Assembly: GCA_934358495.1 (NCBI GenBank)
Contig: CAKRKO010000116.1
Location: forward strand, 1-5,932
Length of the DNA: 5,932 bases
Source: an uncultured Eubacterium sp.
GTDB lineage: Bacteria > Bacillota > Clostridia > Lachnospirales > Lachnospiraceae
Direction of reading: 5' to 3'
A model generated the notes under the pieces. That model had not been told where the DNA came from, did no database searches, and worked only from the letters and a program-made list of their open reading frames with translations. Of the stretch, positions 5,283 through 5,932 are shown piece after piece (within the stretch, counting starts at the first letter, position 1; every line of letters begins with the position of its first letter). The translations under genes and the position numbers were made by a program.

Positions 5283-5932
5283 ATGTTTCACAAAATATTA
5301 ATCGCAAATCGTGGAGAAATCGCAGTCCGCATTATCCGCGCCTGCCGAAACATGGGAATCCGCAGCGTCGCTGTATATTCCAAAGAAGATCAAAACAGTC
5401 TTCACGTACAACTTGCGGATCAGCGTGTCTGCATTGGAGAAGGTCCTGCCCGCAACAATTATCTGAATATGGAACGCATTATCACAGCAGCCCGCAATGT
5501 CGGTGCTGACGCTATCCACCCGGGATTTGGATTTTTATCTGAAAATGCAGATTTTGTCCGTCTCTGCAACGAATATGGTATCGCATTTATCGGTCCGACT
5601 GCTGAAGTTATCAACAGTATGGGGAATAAATCCCATGCCCGCCAGACCATGATGGATGCCAAAGTGCCTGTCGTTCCCGGCACAAGAGAACCAGTCTATG
5701 ATGCTGAAACCGGTGAAAAATTTGCTGATGAGATCGGTTATCCTGTAATGATCAAAGCATCTTCCGGCGGCGGTGGAAAAGGTATGCGCGTGGCACAGTC
5801 CAAAGACGAATTTGAATTTCATTTCAATATGGCACAACGGGAATCTGCAAATGCATTTGGTGATGATACGATGTACATCGAAAAATATATCGAAAATCCG
5901 CGCCATGTGGAAATTCAGATCATGGCAGACAA
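5283..5932 (+). CDS. accC: Biotin carboxylase subunit (AccC), 3' end beyond the window
   Basis: The first 216 codons are present and open to the window edge; the family is usually about 450 residues. The enzyme uses ATP and bicarbonate to carboxylate the biotin on the carrier protein. The N-terminal biotin carboxylase domain is clear from ILIANRGEIAVRIIRACR (5-22), HPGFGFLSEN (79-88) and GNKSHAR (114-120) with Lys116. The ATP-grasp region begins with Lys159 and the glycine-rich loop SSGGGGKGMR (160-169), and Glu200 and His208 lie in the MYIEKYIENPRHVEIQI segment. All these ATP-site residues match the E. coli enzyme pattern. GGAGG (5271-5275) sits seven bases before the ATG and directly after the accB stop. 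No accA or accD is visible, and what follows, particularly whether pxpA is next, decides how the operon is read. Confidence 0.95.
   Translation, partial: MFHKILIANRGEIAVRIIRACRNMGIRSVAVYSKEDQNSLHVQLADQRVCIGEGPARNNYLNMERIITAARNVGADAIHPGFGFLSENADFVRLCNEYGIAFIGPTAEVINSMGNKSHARQTMMDAKVPVVPGTREPVYDAETGEKFADEIGYPVMIKASSGGGGKGMRVAQSKDEFEFHFNMAQRESANAFGDDTMYIEKYIENPRHVEIQIMAD

Noticed and set aside
5535..5906. A 123-codon minus-strand open frame inside accC
   Set aside because: The plus strand encodes the conserved biotin carboxylase ATP-grasp region, so this is a shadow frame.
4836..5932. accB and accC as simply the fatty-acid acetyl-CoA carboxylase genes of the cell
   Set aside because: Sequence allows it, but the position directly behind pxpBC with no promoter or terminator between them, and the absence of accA/accD and fab genes in the window, make it the less favoured reading. 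It is not excluded because downstream sequence is missing.

Overview
The window looks like chromosome of a low-to-mid-GC anaerobic Firmicute, most likely a Lachnospiraceae-type gut clostridium. This rests on strong AGGAGG-type ribosome binding sites before nearly every gene, sigma-A type promoters with 17-base spacers, the acetyl-CoA-carboxylase style of the biotin genes, and a glycerol-3-phosphate-dehydrogenase-like flavoprotein with a C-terminal iron-sulfur domain. The genus cannot be set from sequence reading alone.

Layout: two divergent transcription units are separated by about 370 bases of regulatory DNA. To the left, on the minus strand, lies a GlpA/LhgO-like FAD oxidoreductase (18-1454). 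The first five codons of a tightly coupled next gene run off the window edge. The leader of this unit contains a terminator-like hairpin between its probable promoter and its ribosome binding site, which suggests attenuation. In the middle, between the two -35 boxes, is a very large imperfect palindrome (1607-1717) with 34-base arms that differ at one position.

To the right, on the plus strand, five genes follow one good promoter with gaps of 3 to 32 bases: a divergent NRAMP-fold transporter, pxpB, pxpC, accB (biotin carboxyl carrier protein) and accC (biotin carboxylase, cut by the window end). They look like one operon.

How the genes may work together: PxpB and PxpC are subunits of the prokaryotic 5-oxoprolinase. 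They are also homologous to the two halves of the carboxyltransferase domain of urea carboxylase. With AccC and AccB alongside, the operon encodes every module of a urea-carboxylase-like enzyme as separate polypeptides. No accA or accD is visible in the window. The transporter lacks the metal-binding residues of true NRAMP proteins, so it may import the organic substrate of this system rather than a metal. The most interesting idea here is therefore a transport-plus-biotin-dependent-activation system for a lactam or amide such as 5-oxoproline. That is inference. The alternative is an ordinary PxpABC 5-oxoprolinase placed next to fatty-acid synthesis carboxylase subunits. PxpA, the third 5-oxoprolinase subunit, is not in the window and would be expected just downstream if the first idea is right.
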